Below, one piece after another: positions 8,049 through 17,435 of a DNA stretch of 64,000 nt. Source of the stretch: Mycolicibacterium sp. 018/SC-01/001. GTDB taxonomy: Bacteria; Actinomycetota; Actinomycetes; Mycobacteriales; Mycobacteriaceae. Numbering within the stretch: position 1 is the stretch's first letter; every line of letters starts with the position of its first letter. Below the pieces are notes generated by a model that made no database searches, was not told where the DNA came from, and saw only the letters and a program-made list of their open reading frames with translations. The DNA is taken from positions 62,001-126,000 of the forward strand of contig NZ_VKAA01000018.1 in assembly GCF_007096635.1 (NCBI RefSeq). The letters run 5' to 3'. A program made the position numbers and the translations under genes.

Positions 8049-9209
8049 GTGAGTGGTGCACAGGGTCGCTGGGAACCGCGCTTCGACCGCCTCGCGGCCG
8101 CTCTGGCCGAGGAGCTCGAGGCGGGTGAGGAGCTCGGTGCGTCGTTGGCCGTCGACGTCGACGGCGAACTCGTGGCCGACATCTGGGGCGGTCACGCCGA
8201 CCGGGCGAAAACCGTTGCGTGGCAACAGGATACGATTGTCAACTTCTGGTCGTGCACCAAGACGCTGACCGCGCTGGCGGCGCTCGTCCTCGTCGATGCG
8301 GGCCAACTCGACCCGTGGGCGCCGGTGGCGCGGTACTGGCCGGAGTTCGGCGCCCACGGTAAAGACGCGATCGAGGTGCGTCACCTGCTCGCGCACACCT
8401 CAGGGGTGTCAGGCTGGCAGATGCCGTTCGACAGCGAAGCGATCTACGACTGGGAGCTCGCCACAGCGCACCTGGCGAACCAGGCCCCGTGGTGGGAGCC
8501 GGGAACCGCGTCGGGCTACCACGCGATGAACTACGGCCACCTGATCGGCGAGGTGGTCCGGCGGATCACCGGAACAACGTTAAAAGAGTTTGTCCGCGAA
8601 CAGATCTCGGATCGGCTCCAGGCCGATGTCCAGATCGGGGCGCGTGCCGGCGACGAACCGCGCATCGCCGAGCTGATCGCCCCGCCACCCCGCGACCGCG
8701 GCCTGGCCCGGCTCGATCCCGACCATCCGGCGGTCAAGACCTTCGCGGCGTTCCCGCCCGGCGCCGACGGCGTCGCGGTCGCCGGGACCGCGCCGTGGCG
8801 TGCCGCCGACATCGGCGGCGCCAACGGCCACGGCAACGCCCGCGGGCTGGTGCGCGCGCTGCGCCCGATATCGCTGGGCGGCACCGTCGAGGGCACGACG
8901 GTGCTCTCCCCTGCCACCATCGAGCAGATCTTCGTCGAGCAGTCCCACGGCACCGACCTCGTGCTGGGCATCCCGCTGCGCTTCGGCATCGGATTCGGCC
9001 TGCCCACGCCCGCCAGCGTGCCCGCGGTGCCCGCCGGCAGGGTCTGCTGGTGGGGCGGCTGGGGCGGCTCGCTGGTCGTGATGGATCTGGACCGGCGGGC
9101 CACTTTCGCCTACGTGATGAACACGATGGGCGCGGGGACGACGGGCTCAGCGCGCTCGCTGCGGTACGCCCGGCTGATCGACGCGGCGCTTCAGGACGCG
9201 CGGGCCTGA
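8049..9209 (+). CDS. Serine hydrolase, beta-lactamase class C/esterase EstB-like family
   Basis: A 386-residue member of the beta-lactamase-fold esterase family (Pfam Beta-lactamase). The SxxK nucleophile motif is Ser68-Cys-Thr-Lys71 in 'FWSCTKTLTALA', followed by 'VRHLLAHTSGVSGW' and a Tyr-containing 'GYHAMNYGHLIGE' motif. The C-terminal 'WWGGWGGSLVVMD' resembles the third active-site strand of EstB-type esterases. No signal peptide is seen, so it is probably a cytoplasmic esterase or peptidase rather than a true beta-lactamase. It ends in a 19-bp overlap with a convergent gene. Confidence 0.88.
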   Translation: MSGAQGRWEPRFDRLAAALAEELEAGEELGASLAVDVDGELVADIWGGHADRAKTVAWQQDTIVNFWSCTKTLTALAALVLVDAGQLDPWAPVARYWPEFGAHGKDAIEVRHLLAHTSGVSGWQMPFDSEAIYDWELATAHLANQAPWWEPGTASGYHAMNYGHLIGEVVRRITGTTLKEFVREQISDRLQADVQIGARAGDEPRIAELIAPPPRDRGLARLDPDHPAVKTFAAFPPGADGVAVAGTAPWRAADIGGANGHGNARGLVRALRPISLGGTVEGTTVLSPATIEQIFVEQSHGTDLVLGIPLRFGIGFGLPTPASVPAVPAGRVCWWGGWGGSLVVMDLDRRATFAYVMNTMGAGTTGSARSLRYARLIDAALQDARA

Positions 9210-9586
9210 TCGCGCTGCGTCAGCGCGCGCACCACGTCCCGGCCGATCCGATCGAGATCCTGCCGGGCCGAGACGCCGATCAGCGTCACGCCGTCGGCCA
9301 CGCCGGCCGACTCGATGTCGCCGATCAGCCCGACCAGTCCGGCCAGGCTGCCGGCGTAGCGGACCGTGTCGCCGGGCTGGGAATCGAACGCCGAACGCGC
9401 CGCTCGGAAGTCCCGGTCGACAGCGACCGTCACGTCCAGGATCACCGAGGCGTCGCCGGGGCCCGACCGGATGCGCGACCGGACCTGACGGGCCCGCTGC
9501 AGGTCGGGCGCGGAGACCCGGATGACCGGCTCGGCACCGTCAGTGAGCTCGCGCACCGCGGCGCCGTCGTCGACAAAGATCCGCAT
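9191..9586 (-). CDS. Small conserved protein, possible remnant or paralogue of luciferase-like fold
   Basis: A 131-residue protein with an alternating beta/alpha pattern and no membrane segment. The C-terminal 'DGVTLIGVSARQDLDRIGRDVV' recalls the last strand-helix of luciferase-like (LLM) monooxygenases, but it lacks the rest of that fold. I do not recognise a function. Third-position GC is like its neighbours, so it is likely a real gene. It overlaps the 3' end of the serine hydrolase by 19 bp. Confidence 0.6.
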   Translation of the reverse strand: MRIFVDDGAAVRELTDGAEPVIRVSAPDLQRARQVRSRIRSGPGDASVILDVTVAVDRDFRAARSAFDSQPGDTVRYAGSLAGLVGLIGDIESAGVADGVTLIGVSARQDLDRIGRDVVRALTQRDQARAS

Positions 9587-9650
9587 CCTGCGACGCTAAC
9601 CGCGGCGCACGCCCTGCGCCCCTGTTGCGATCAGCGCGATCCCAAGGGAA

Positions 9651-10691
9651 TCAGCGAGAGGTGTCCGCCGCCGGATCGGTGCTCTCGGCCTGCTCGTCGC
9701 CTGCGTCGGAGCCGCCGTTCTTGCGCGCGTCGTGCACCCGCGTCTTGTACAGGCTGGCGGCGGTGGTGATCAGCAGCGTCACGACGATGACACCCAGCGA
9801 GGCCAACGTCGGGATCTCCGGCACCTTCAGCGGCTCGCCGCCGTTGATGAACGGCACCTCGTTCTCGTGCAGCGCGTGCAGCAGCAGCTTCACGCCGATG
9901 AAGCCCAGGATGAACGCCAGCCCCTGCGACAGGTACACCAGCCGCTTGAGCAGATCACCCAGCAGGAAGTAGAGCTGCCGCAGACCCATCAGCGCGAACA
10001 CGTTGGCGGCGAACACCAGGTAGGGCTCGCGGGTCAGGCCGTAGATCGCCGGGATCGAGTCGAGCGCGAACAGCAGGTCGGTGGTGCCCAGGGCGATGAT
10101 GACCAGGAACATCGGCGTCATCAATCGGCCGGCGCCGTTCTCCTTCACCCACAGCTTGAGGCCGTCCCACGTGTCGGTGAACTTCAGGTGCTTCTGCGCG
10201 AACCGCACCACGCCGTTCTCGCCGTCGTCGTCGTGGTCGGTGTCGCGGACCAGCTTGATCGCGGTGTACACCAGGAACGCGCCGAACAGGTAGAACACCC
10301 AGGAGAACTGCTCGATCGCGACGGCGCCGAGCGCGATGAAGATGCCGCGGAAGACGAGCGCCAGGATGATGCCGACCAGCAGGGCCTGCTGCTGGTAGAT
10401 CCGCGGCACCTTGAAGCTCGCCATGATGATCAAGAAGATGAACAGGTTGTCCACCGACAAGCTGTATTCGGTGAGCCAGCCGGCGAAGAACTCGACGCCG
10501 TACTGGCTGCCGTGGAAGAACCACGTCCACACGCCGAACGCAATGGCCAGACCGACGTAGACGGTGAGCGCGGTGCCGGTTTCCCGCTTGGACGGCTCAT
10601 GCGGGCGGCGCCCGATCACGATCACATCGAAGAGCAGGATCGCGATGGTCACGCTGAGCGTGATCCCCCACTCGAGAGCACTGACGTTCAT
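9651..10691 (-). CDS. TerC family integral membrane protein (metal homeostasis)
   Basis: A 346-residue TerC/Alx-type protein with about nine hydrophobic helices. Family signatures are 'EYSLSVDNLFIFLIIMASFKVP', with the conserved acidic SVDN motif, and 'TDLLFALDSIPAIYGLT'. TerC-family members are implicated in manganese export and metalation of secreted proteins. The C-terminal tail is polar and acidic. Start ATG 10691. The 5' leader contains a probable yybP-ykoY manganese riboswitch, which supports a Mn2+ role. M. tuberculosis has a different membrane gene (Rv3629c) near ppa. Confidence 0.93.
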   Translation of the reverse strand: MNVSALEWGITLSVTIAILLFDVIVIGRRPHEPSKRETGTALTVYVGLAIAFGVWTWFFHGSQYGVEFFAGWLTEYSLSVDNLFIFLIIMASFKVPRIYQQQALLVGIILALVFRGIFIALGAVAIEQFSWVFYLFGAFLVYTAIKLVRDTDHDDDGENGVVRFAQKHLKFTDTWDGLKLWVKENGAGRLMTPMFLVIIALGTTDLLFALDSIPAIYGLTREPYLVFAANVFALMGLRQLYFLLGDLLKRLVYLSQGLAFILGFIGVKLLLHALHENEVPFINGGEPLKVPEIPTLASLGVIVVTLLITTAASLYKTRVHDARKNGGSDAGDEQAESTDPAADTSR

Positions 10692-10694
10692 CTA

Positions 10695-10832
10695 GCCTCC
10701 GGTCGTCGTCAAAACGCCGGAGGTCTCTTCCACCGGCGCCGTCCCCGGCGCCCGGCCCGCAGCACCGGTCACCCGTATGCGGGCGACGTGATGACGACAC
10801 TGTGGCGAAGGAATACTCCCCTCCAAGGCGGT
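10695..10832 (-). ncRNA. Probable yybP-ykoY (Mn2+) riboswitch leader of terC
   Basis: The terC leader (minus strand) begins with 'TTGGAGGGGAGTATTCC', containing the near-invariant GGGGAGUA loop element of yybP-ykoY RNAs (complement at 10814-10821). It continues through GC-rich helices to a hairpin just before the ATG. yybP-ykoY riboswitches bind Mn2+ and very often precede TerC-family genes. The element was identified by motif and context only; the fold was not computed. Confidence 0.65.
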
Positions 10833-10903
10833 CATTCTGCCAGTCGGTCCGTCGACACGCGAATCAGGCCACCCGACGGCGGGAAGCGGCCCCGCGCAAT
10901 GAG

Positions 10904-10909
10904 TAGTTT
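10904..10909 (+). promoter_or_regulatory. -10 box of the NRPS-like operon (leaderless)
   Basis: TAGTTT is followed by 6 nt and GTG 10916. It is the promoter candidate for the whole 10.9-17.4 kb overlapping gene set. Confidence 0.55.
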
Positions 10910-10915
10910 GTACCC

Positions 10916-13900
10916 GTGACAGCACCGGATCCAACCCCCGAGATCCCCCCGCAGTACCTGCTGTCGGCCCAGGCACCGCCGCCGCGCACGCTCATCGACA
11001 TCCTCTACGACACCGCCCGCAGGCACCCCGACGCGACCGCACTCGACGACGGCACCGTGCAGCTCACCTACGCCGAACTGATCGCCGACGTGGAGGACAG
11101 CGTGGCCTGGCTGGCGGCGCGCGGTGTCGGCCGCGGCGACCGCATCGGCATCCGGATGCCGTCCGGCAGCTACGCGCTCTACGTCGCGATCCTGGCCACC
11201 CTGGCCGCGGGCGCGGCCTACGTGCCCGTCGACGCCGACGACCCGCCCGAACGGGCCGAGCTCGTGTTCACCGAGGCCGACGTCGTCGCCGTGATCACCG
11301 AACGCGGCCTGATCCGCGGGCCCGGTGCGTCGCGCGGGTGGCGCGCGACGGCCCCGCTGAGCCGCGACGACGCGTGGATCATCTTCACCTCCGGGTCGAC
11401 GGGCACGCCCAAGGGCGTCGCGGTCACCCACCGCAACGCGGCCGCGTTCGTCGACGCCGAAGCGCAGATGTTCCTGCAGGACAACCCGCTCGGGCCGGGC
11501 GACCGGGTGCTGGCCGGGCTGTCGGTCGCATTCGACGCGTCCTGCGAGGAGATGTGGCTGGCCTGGCGGCACGGCGCCTGCCTGGTGCCCGCGCCGCGGT
11601 CGTTGGTGCGCAGCGGCATGGACCTGGGCCCGTGGCTGGTCTCGCGCGACATCACTGTGGTGTCCACGGTGCCGACGCTGGCCTCGCTGTGGCCGGCCGA
11701 GGCCCTCGAAGCGGTACGGCTGCTGATCTTCGGCGGCGAGGCGTGCCCGCCGGAGCTGGCCGCCCGCCTCGCGGTCGAGGGCCGCGAGGTGTGGAACACC
11801 TACGGCCCCACCGAGGCGACCGTCGTCGCGTGTGCGGCGCGGCTCACCGGGACCGGGCCGGTCAGCATCGGGTTACCGCTGCCCGGCTGGGATCTGGCCG
11901 TCGTCGACGCCGACGGCACCCCGGTGCGCCCCGGCGAGGTCGGCGAACTGGTCATCGGCGGGGTCGGCCTGGCGCGCTACCTTGATCCCGAGAAGGACGC
12001 CGAGAAGTACGCGGCTGCGCCGACGCTGGCGTGGAGCCGGGCCTACCGCAGCGGCGACCTGGTGCGGCTGGAGGCCGACGGGCTGTACTTCATGGGGCGG
12101 GCCGACGACCAGGTCAAGGTCGGCGGCCGGCGCATCGAACTCGGCGAGGTCGACACCGCGCTCGTGCACCTGCCCGGCGTCAGCGGCGGCGCGGCCGCCG
12201 TGCGCCGCACCGCGAGCGGCACACCCGTGCTCGTCGGCTACGTCGTCGCCGCACCCGGCGCCGGGTTCGACCTGCACAGCGCGCGGGCCCGGCTGGCCGA
12301 GTCGCTGCCCGCGGCGCTGGTGCCGCGGCTCGTCGTCGTCGACGAACTGCCGACCCGCACGTCCGGGAAGGTCGACCGCGACGCGCTGCCCTGGCCCGTG
12401 GGCGGCAGCGATCCCGAGGACGCCTCTGCGGAGCTCGGCGGCACGCTCGGCTGGCTGGCCGGCCTCTGGCGCGACGTGCTCGCCGCCCCGATCGACGGCC
12501 CCGGCGCCGACTTCTTCGCCCTCGGCGGCGGATCGCTGTCGGCGGCCCAGCTGATCGCCGTGCTGCGTCAGCGCTACCCGCAGGTCACCGTCGCCGACCT
12601 GTACGACCATCCCCGGCTGGGCTCCCTCGCCGGGTACCTCGACGAGCTCGAACCACCGCCGGCCGTCGAGACCCGTACCGTGCGTCCCGTCTCACGGCTG
12701 ACACAGGCGGTGCAGGTGGCGTTGACGGTGCCGCTCGCGACCCTGACCGGCATGCAGTGGGTGGTGTGGCTGGCCGCGGCCAACAACGTGGCCGCCGCGA
12801 TCGACCTCGTGCCGTGGGCGTGGCCATTGAGCTGGTGGTGGATTCTCGCCGGGTTCATCCTGTTCGTCTCTCCGCCCGGGCGGATGGGCATCGCCGTCCT
12901 CAGCGCGCGCATCCTGGTCGGCACCCTGCAACCGGGCACCTACCGCCGCGGCGGATCGGTGCACATGCGCATCTGGCTGGCCGAACGGCTCGCCGACGCC
13001 AGCGGCGCGGAAAACATGGCCGGCGCCCCCTGGCTGGTGTATTACGCACGCGCGCTGGGCAATTCGGTCGGCAGCGGGGTGGACCTGCATTCCGCGCCGC
13101 CCGTCACCGGGATGCTGCGCATCGGGCATCGCTGCTCCATCGAACCCGAGGTCGACCTGACCGGGCACTGGATCGACGGCGACCTCTTCCACGTCGGGCC
13201 CATCACGATCGGCAACGACGCGACCATCGGCGCGCGCACCACGCTGCTGCCCGGCGCAGTGGTCGGCAAGAACGCCGACGTGGCGCCGGGCTCCGGCGTC
13301 GTCGGCAAGGTCAAGAACAGGCAGTACTGGAAGGGTTCGCCGGCCGTGAAGTCCGGCAAGGCCAAGCACCCGTGGCCGGATCACCGGCCGCCGCGTGCCC
13401 CGATCTGGGTGGCGATGTACGGGGTGACCTCGATGCTGCTGGGCGCCCTGCCGCTCGCGGCGCTCGCGGCCGGGCTCGCCGTGATCGGCTGGGCCGTGCG
13501 CGGCACCGCGACGCTGCGTGATGCGCTGCTACCCTCGCTGGCCTGGACCGTGCCGGCGACCGCGGTCGCGCTGCTCGTCTACGCCGTGCTCACCGTGCTC
13601 GGGGTCCGCATCCTCGCCGTCGGCCTCACCGAGGGCTACCACCCCGTACGCAGCCGGTCGGGGTGGCAGCTCTGGGCGACCGAACGGCTGATGGACGGCG
13701 CCCGCACCTACCTGTTCCCGATCTACGCGGGACTGGCGACACCGTGGTGGCTGCGCCTGCTCGGCGCCAAGATCGGCAAGGGCACCGAGATCTCGACCGC
13801 GCTGCTGATCCCCAAGTTCACCGTCGTCGAGGACGGCGCCTTTCTCGCCGACGACACGATGGTCGCGTCCTACGAGCTGGGCGGCGGCTGGATCCACGTG

Positions 13901-14839
13901 GCGCGGGCGACGGTCGGCAAGCGCGCGTTCCTGGGCAATTCGGGCATCACGCAGCCGGGCCGGCGGGTGCCCGACGATGGGCTGGTCGCGGTGCTGTCGG
14001 CGACACCGCACAAGGCCAAGGCCGGTTCGTCGTGGCTGGGCAGCCCGCCGACCCGGCTGCGTCGCCAGCCGACTGCGGCCGACGCCCTCCGCACGTTCCA
14101 TCCGTCGACCCGGCTGCGCGTGCTGCGGGCGGTGGTCGAGACGTTCCGGTTCTTGCCCGTCGTCGTCACGTTCGCGATCGGGGTGGGCGTGCTGATGACC
14201 GCGCAGTGGCTGGCGCTGACGGTCGGCTGGCTCGGCGCGGCCCTACTGACGGGGCTGGTGCTGCTGGTGGCGGGAGCGGTGGCCGGCGGTGTGGCCGTCG
14301 CGGCGAAATGGCTTCTGGTGGGCCGGATCACCGCGATCGAGCATCCGCTGTGGTCGTCGTTCGTGTGGCGGAACGAGGTGTCCGACACCTTCGTCGAGAC
14401 GGTCGCGGCGCCGTGGTTCGCGCGGGCGGCGTCGGGTACCCCCGTGATGAACGTGTGGCTGCGCGCGCTGGGCGCGACGATCGGACGCGGAGTGTGGTGT
14501 GAGACGTACTGGCTGCCCGAGGCCGATCTGGTGACGCTCGGTGACGCGGCGACGGTGAACCGGGGCTGCGTCGTGCAGACCCATCTGTTCCACGACAGGA
14601 TCATGCGGATGGACACCGTGGTGCTCGAGGCCGGCGCGACGCTGGGCCCGCACTGCGTGGCCCTGCCGGCCGCCCGGCTGGGCGCCGGGGCCACTGTCGG
14701 GCCGGCCTCGCTGGTGGTCCGCGGCGACGAGGTGCCGCCGTCCACCCGCTGGCAGGGCAATCCGATCGCGCCGTGGCTGCCGCCGCGGAAAAGGCGCGCC
14801 GACGAGGGCAACAAGGCGAAGAAGCCGGCGGCGGCGTGA
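10916..14839 (+). CDS. Pls/PosA-family NRPS-like protein: adenylation, carrier and membrane-embedded hexapeptide acyltransferase domains
   Basis: A 1307-residue single-module enzyme. Residues ~20-490 are an adenylation domain: A3 'FTSGSTGTPKGVAVTH' near 156, 'NTYGPTEATVV', and the A10 lysine Lys485 in 'TSGKVDRDALPW'. Residues ~510-580 are a carrier domain with phosphopantetheine Ser540 in 'GGGSLSAAQL'. The remaining ~720 residues alternate about six membrane helices with left-handed beta-helix hexapeptide-repeat segments (near 745-800, 945-1010 and 1180-1280). This is the layout of Pls-type synthetases (epsilon-poly-lysine synthase), whose C-terminal domains replace condensation and thioesterase domains. 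The product and amino acid cannot be read from the sequence. The stop overlaps the next start as GTGA. Confidence 0.92.
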   Translation: MTAPDPTPEIPPQYLLSAQAPPPRTLIDILYDTARRHPDATALDDGTVQLTYAELIADVEDSVAWLAARGVGRGDRIGIRMPSGSYALYVAILATLAAGAAYVPVDADDPPERAELVFTEADVVAVITERGLIRGPGASRGWRATAPLSRDDAWIIFTSGSTGTPKGVAVTHRNAAAFVDAEAQMFLQDNPLGPGDRVLAGLSVAFDASCEEMWLAWRHGACLVPAPRSLVRSGMDLGPWLVSRDITVVSTVPTLASLWPAEALEAVRLLIFGGEACPPELAARLAVEGREVWNTYGPTEATVVACAARLTGTGPVSIGLPLPGWDLAVVDADGTPVRPGEVGELVIGGVGLARYLDPEKDAEKYAAAPTLAWSRAYRSGDLVRLEADGLYFMGRADDQVKVGGRRIELGEVDTALVHLPGVSGGAAAVRRTASGTPVLVGYVVAAPGAGFDLHSARARLAESLPAALVPRLVVVDELPTRTSGKVDRDALPWPVGGSDPEDASAELGGTLGWLAGLWRDVLAAPIDGPGADFFALGGGSLSAAQLIAVLRQRYPQVTVADLYDHPRLGSLAGYLDELEPPPAVETRTVRPVSRLTQAVQVALTVPLATLTGMQWVVWLAAANNVAAAIDLVPWAWPLSWWWILAGFILFVSPPGRMGIAVLSARILVGTLQPGTYRRGGSVHMRIWLAERLADASGAENMAGAPWLVYYARALGNSVGSGVDLHSAPPVTGMLRIGHRCSIEPEVDLTGHWIDGDLFHVGPITIGNDATIGARTTLLPGAVVGKNADVAPGSGVVGKVKNRQYWKGSPAVKSGKAKHPWPDHRPPRAPIWVAMYGVTSMLLGALPLAALAAGLAVIGWAVRGTATLRDALLPSLAWTVPATAVALLVYAVLTVLGVRILAVGLTEGYHPVRSRSGWQLWATERLMDGARTYLFPIYAGLATPWWLRLLGAKIGKGTEISTALLIPKFTVVEDGAFLADDTMVASYELGGGWIHVARATVGKRAFLGNSGITQPGRRVPDDGLVAVLSATPHKAKAGSSWLGSPPTRLRRQPTAADALRTFHPSTRLRVLRAVVETFRFLPVVVTFAIGVGVLMTAQWLALTVGWLGAALLTGLVLLVAGAVAGGVAVAAKWLLVGRITAIEHPLWSSFVWRNEVSDTFVETVAAPWFARAASGTPVMNVWLRALGATIGRGVWCETYWLPEADLVTLGDAATVNRGCVVQTHLFHDRIMRMDTVVLEAGATLGPHCVALPAARLGAGATVGPASLVVRGDEVPPSTRWQGNPIAPWLPPRKRRADEGNKAKKPAAA

Positions 14840-16179
14840 GGGCGCGCAAACAGGTCGCGAAAAAGGGCACCCCACCGGTCATCGACCCCTACCTCCCGAG
14901 CACCGGCAACTTCGGCTACCGGGTGTCGCGCTACGAACTCGACCTCGAGTACAAAGTCGCGATCAACCGGCTCACCGGCACCGCCACCATCACCGCGGTC
15001 ACGCTCGCCGAACTGCAGACCTTCACCCTCGATCTGTCTGCTGCGCTGTCGGTGTCGAAGGTGAGCATCAACGGCAAGCGGCCGGGCAACTTCCGCACGG
15101 CCAACGGCAAGCTGCACATCAGCCTGACGGACCGGTTGCGCGCCGGTGCGGCCATGACGATCGTCGTGCGCTACGGCGGCACCCCCCGCCCGGTCCGATC
15201 GCTGTGGGGCGAAGTCGGTTTCGAAGAGCTCAGCGAAGGCGCCCTGGTGGCGGGGCAACCCAACGGCGCATCATCGTGGTTCCCGTGCGATGACCATCCG
15301 AGCGCCAAAGCCAGCTTCGGCATCCAGATCAGCACGGAGAGCCCGTATTACGCGCTGGCCAACGGCAAGTTGCTGCATCGGCGGGTGCGCGCGGCGATGA
15401 CCACGTGGACCTACGAGCAGGCCGAGCCCACGTCGACGTACCTGATCACGCTGCAGATCGGGGTCTACGAACGGCACCGCATCGCCAAGAACGGGGTGTC
15501 CATCCACGCGGTCGCGCCGGAGAGGTTGCGCGAGAAGGTGGCGCACGACTTCGGCCGGCAGGGCCAGATGATGAAGCTGTTCACCAAACTCTTCGGCCCC
15601 TACCCGCTGGACACCGGGTACACGGTCGTCATCACCGACGACGACCTCGAGATTCCTCTCGAGGCACAGGGTATTTCGATCTTCGGCGCCAACCACTGCG
15701 ACGGTGAGCGCGGCGCCGAACGCCTGATCGCCCACGAACTCGCCCACCAGTGGTTCGGCAACTCGGTCACCGTGCAGCGGTGGCGCCACATCTGGCTGCA
15801 CGAGGGTTTCGCCTGCTACGCCGAATGGCTGTGGTCCGAACACTGCGCGCAGCGCAGCGCCGACGAGTGGGCCCGGCATTACCACCACCGACTCGCGCAC
15901 TCGCCGCACGATCTGCTGCTCGCCGACCCCGGACCGCGCGACATGTTCGACGACCGCGTCTACAAGCGGGGTGCGCTGACACTGCACGTACTGCGAACCA
16001 CGTTGGGCGACAAGAACTTCTTCGCGCTGCTCAAGGACTGGACCACCAGGTACCGGCACGCCAGCGCGGTCACCGACGACTTCATCGCCCTGGCGGCGCG
16101 GTACGCCGACGAGTCGTTGCGCCCCCTGTGGGCGGCGTGGCTGTACGCGACAGACGTTCCGCCGCTGGACCATTCGTGA
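14836..16179 (+). CDS. M1-family metallopeptidase (aminopeptidase N-like)
   Basis: A 447-residue zinc peptidase, short for M1: it has the N-terminal beta domain and the thermolysin-like catalytic domain and lacks the C-terminal helical domain. Zinc ligands are His300 and His304 in 'HELAHQWFGN' and Glu323 in 'WLHEGFACYAEW', with the HExxH-x18-E spacing of the family. The exopeptidase motif GxMEN is replaced by 'EAQGISIFG', so aminopeptidase activity is not assured. No signal peptide is apparent. GTG 14836 overlaps the NRPS stop (GTGA), which decides the start against longer in-frame options. Its stop overlaps the next gene the same way. Confidence 0.9.
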   Translation: MRARKQVAKKGTPPVIDPYLPSTGNFGYRVSRYELDLEYKVAINRLTGTATITAVTLAELQTFTLDLSAALSVSKVSINGKRPGNFRTANGKLHISLTDRLRAGAAMTIVVRYGGTPRPVRSLWGEVGFEELSEGALVAGQPNGASSWFPCDDHPSAKASFGIQISTESPYYALANGKLLHRRVRAAMTTWTYEQAEPTSTYLITLQIGVYERHRIAKNGVSIHAVAPERLREKVAHDFGRQGQMMKLFTKLFGPYPLDTGYTVVITDDDLEIPLEAQGISIFGANHCDGERGAERLIAHELAHQWFGNSVTVQRWRHIWLHEGFACYAEWLWSEHCAQRSADEWARHYHHRLAHSPHDLLLADPGPRDMFDDRVYKRGALTLHVLRTTLGDKNFFALLKDWTTRYRHASAVTDDFIALAARYADESLRPLWAAWLYATDVPPLDHS

Positions 16180-17417
16180 CCGACGCGACCGTCGGCCCGG
16201 GCGCGGTCACGCGCAGCAGCGTCGTGCGCGTTGGGGCGGCCACCGCGGTGTCCGCGCTGTGCGGCTACGCCGTGCTCTACCTTGCCGCGCGTGACCTCGA
16301 GCCCGCCGGCTTCTCGGTGTTCGGGGTGTTCTGGGGAGCCTTCGGTCTGGCCAGCGGCGCCGCGTTCGGGCTGCTGCAGGAGACCACCCGGGAGGTCCGC
16401 CAGGCCGCGACGATCGAACCCGGCGCACAGCGCACCCGCCCGGTGCGGACCGGCATCGGAGTGGGGCTGAGCGCCGCCGTGGCCATCGCGGTGACCGCGC
16501 CGCTGTGGGCTCCTCACGTGTTCGCCGACGCGACACTGCTCAGCGTGGCGCTGCTGGCCGCCGGACTCGCCGGGTTCTGCGTCCACACCACGCTGCTGGG
16601 CCTGCTCGCCGGACTGAACCACTGGTCGGAGTACGGGGCCCTGATGGTCGCCGACGCGCTGCTGCGGGTCGCCGTCGCAACGGCCGGTTTCGCGCTGGGC
16701 TGGGGTCTGGGCGGCTACCTGTGGGCGACCGTGGCGGGGGCGGTGGGCTGGCTGCTGATGCTGCTCGCATCGCCGGTGACCCGCGCCGCCGCGAAGCTGT
16801 ACACCCCGGGCACCACCGCGACGTTCCTGCGGGGTGCCGGCCATTCGATCGCGGCGGCGGGGGCCAGCGCGGTGTTGGTGATGGGTTTTCCCGTGCTGCT
16901 CAAGGCCACCTCGGGGGACCTCGGTGCCGCCGGCGGTGTGGTGATCCTCGCGGTGACGCTGACGCGCGCCCCGCTGCTGGTGCCGCTGACCGCGATGCAG
17001 GGCAATCTGATCGCCCACTTCGTCGATCAGCGGGCCCATCGGCTGCGGGCGTTGATCACCCCGGCGGTGGCGGTGCTGGCGCTGGGTGCGGTCGGTGTGA
17101 TCGCTGCGGCCGCGTTCGGTCCCTGGCTGCTGCGGGAGGCGTTCGGACCCGCCTACGTGGCCGACGGTGTCCTGCTCGGGTGGTTGACCGCCGCAGCGGT
17201 GATGATCGCGCTGCTCACACTGACCGGCGCCGCAGCGGTCGCCGCGGCGCTGCACCGGGCGTACGCAGTCGGCTGGGTGTCGGCGACGGTCGCCGCAGCG
17301 GCGCTGCTGGCGCTGCCACTGGATCTTCAGCTGCGCACCGTGGTGGCACTGCTGTGCGGTCCGCTGCTGGGCATCGCCGTGCACCTGGTCGCCCTGTCCA
17401 GGGTGCCGGCACACTAG
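16176..17417 (+). CDS. Polytopic membrane protein, polysaccharide flippase-like (Rv3630 family)
   Basis: A 413-residue protein with about 12 hydrophobic helices starting at 'VVRVGAATAVSALCGYAVLY'. Layout and composition resemble Wzx/MurJ-like (MOP superfamily) lipid-sugar flippases, and it is the positional homologue of Rv3630. GTG 16176 overlaps the M1 peptidase stop (GTGA). Just downstream is a PpgS-like polyprenyl-phosphate glycosyltransferase, so moving a lipid-linked sugar across the membrane is a reasonable role; this is inference from context. Confidence 0.82.
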   Translation: MTDATVGPGAVTRSSVVRVGAATAVSALCGYAVLYLAARDLEPAGFSVFGVFWGAFGLASGAAFGLLQETTREVRQAATIEPGAQRTRPVRTGIGVGLSAAVAIAVTAPLWAPHVFADATLLSVALLAAGLAGFCVHTTLLGLLAGLNHWSEYGALMVADALLRVAVATAGFALGWGLGGYLWATVAGAVGWLLMLLASPVTRAAAKLYTPGTTATFLRGAGHSIAAAGASAVLVMGFPVLLKATSGDLGAAGGVVILAVTLTRAPLLVPLTAMQGNLIAHFVDQRAHRLRALITPAVAVLALGAVGVIAAAAFGPWLLREAFGPAYVADGVLLGWLTAAAVMIALLTLTGAAAVAAALHRAYAVGWVSATVAAAALLALPLDLQLRTVVALLCGPLLGIAVHLVALSRVPAH

Positions 17418-17422
17418 ACGTG

Positions 17423-17428
17423 TACGTT
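17423..17428 (+). promoter_or_regulatory. -10 box placed 7 nt before an ATC codon, PpgS-like gene
   Basis: TACGTT fits TANNNT. Seven nt later comes ATC (17436) in frame with the glycosyltransferase, whose reading would be Met/Ile-Ser-Thr-Thr-Asp. This mirrors the other leaderless genes here, but with a non-AUG codon. Confidence 0.4.
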
Positions 17429-17435
17429 ATGGCGC

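Noticed and set aside
15960..17414. 484-codon minus-strand open frame opposite the flippase-like gene
   Set aside because: His/Gln/Arg-rich with no structure; the plus-strand gene has clear membrane helices and coupled start and stop.
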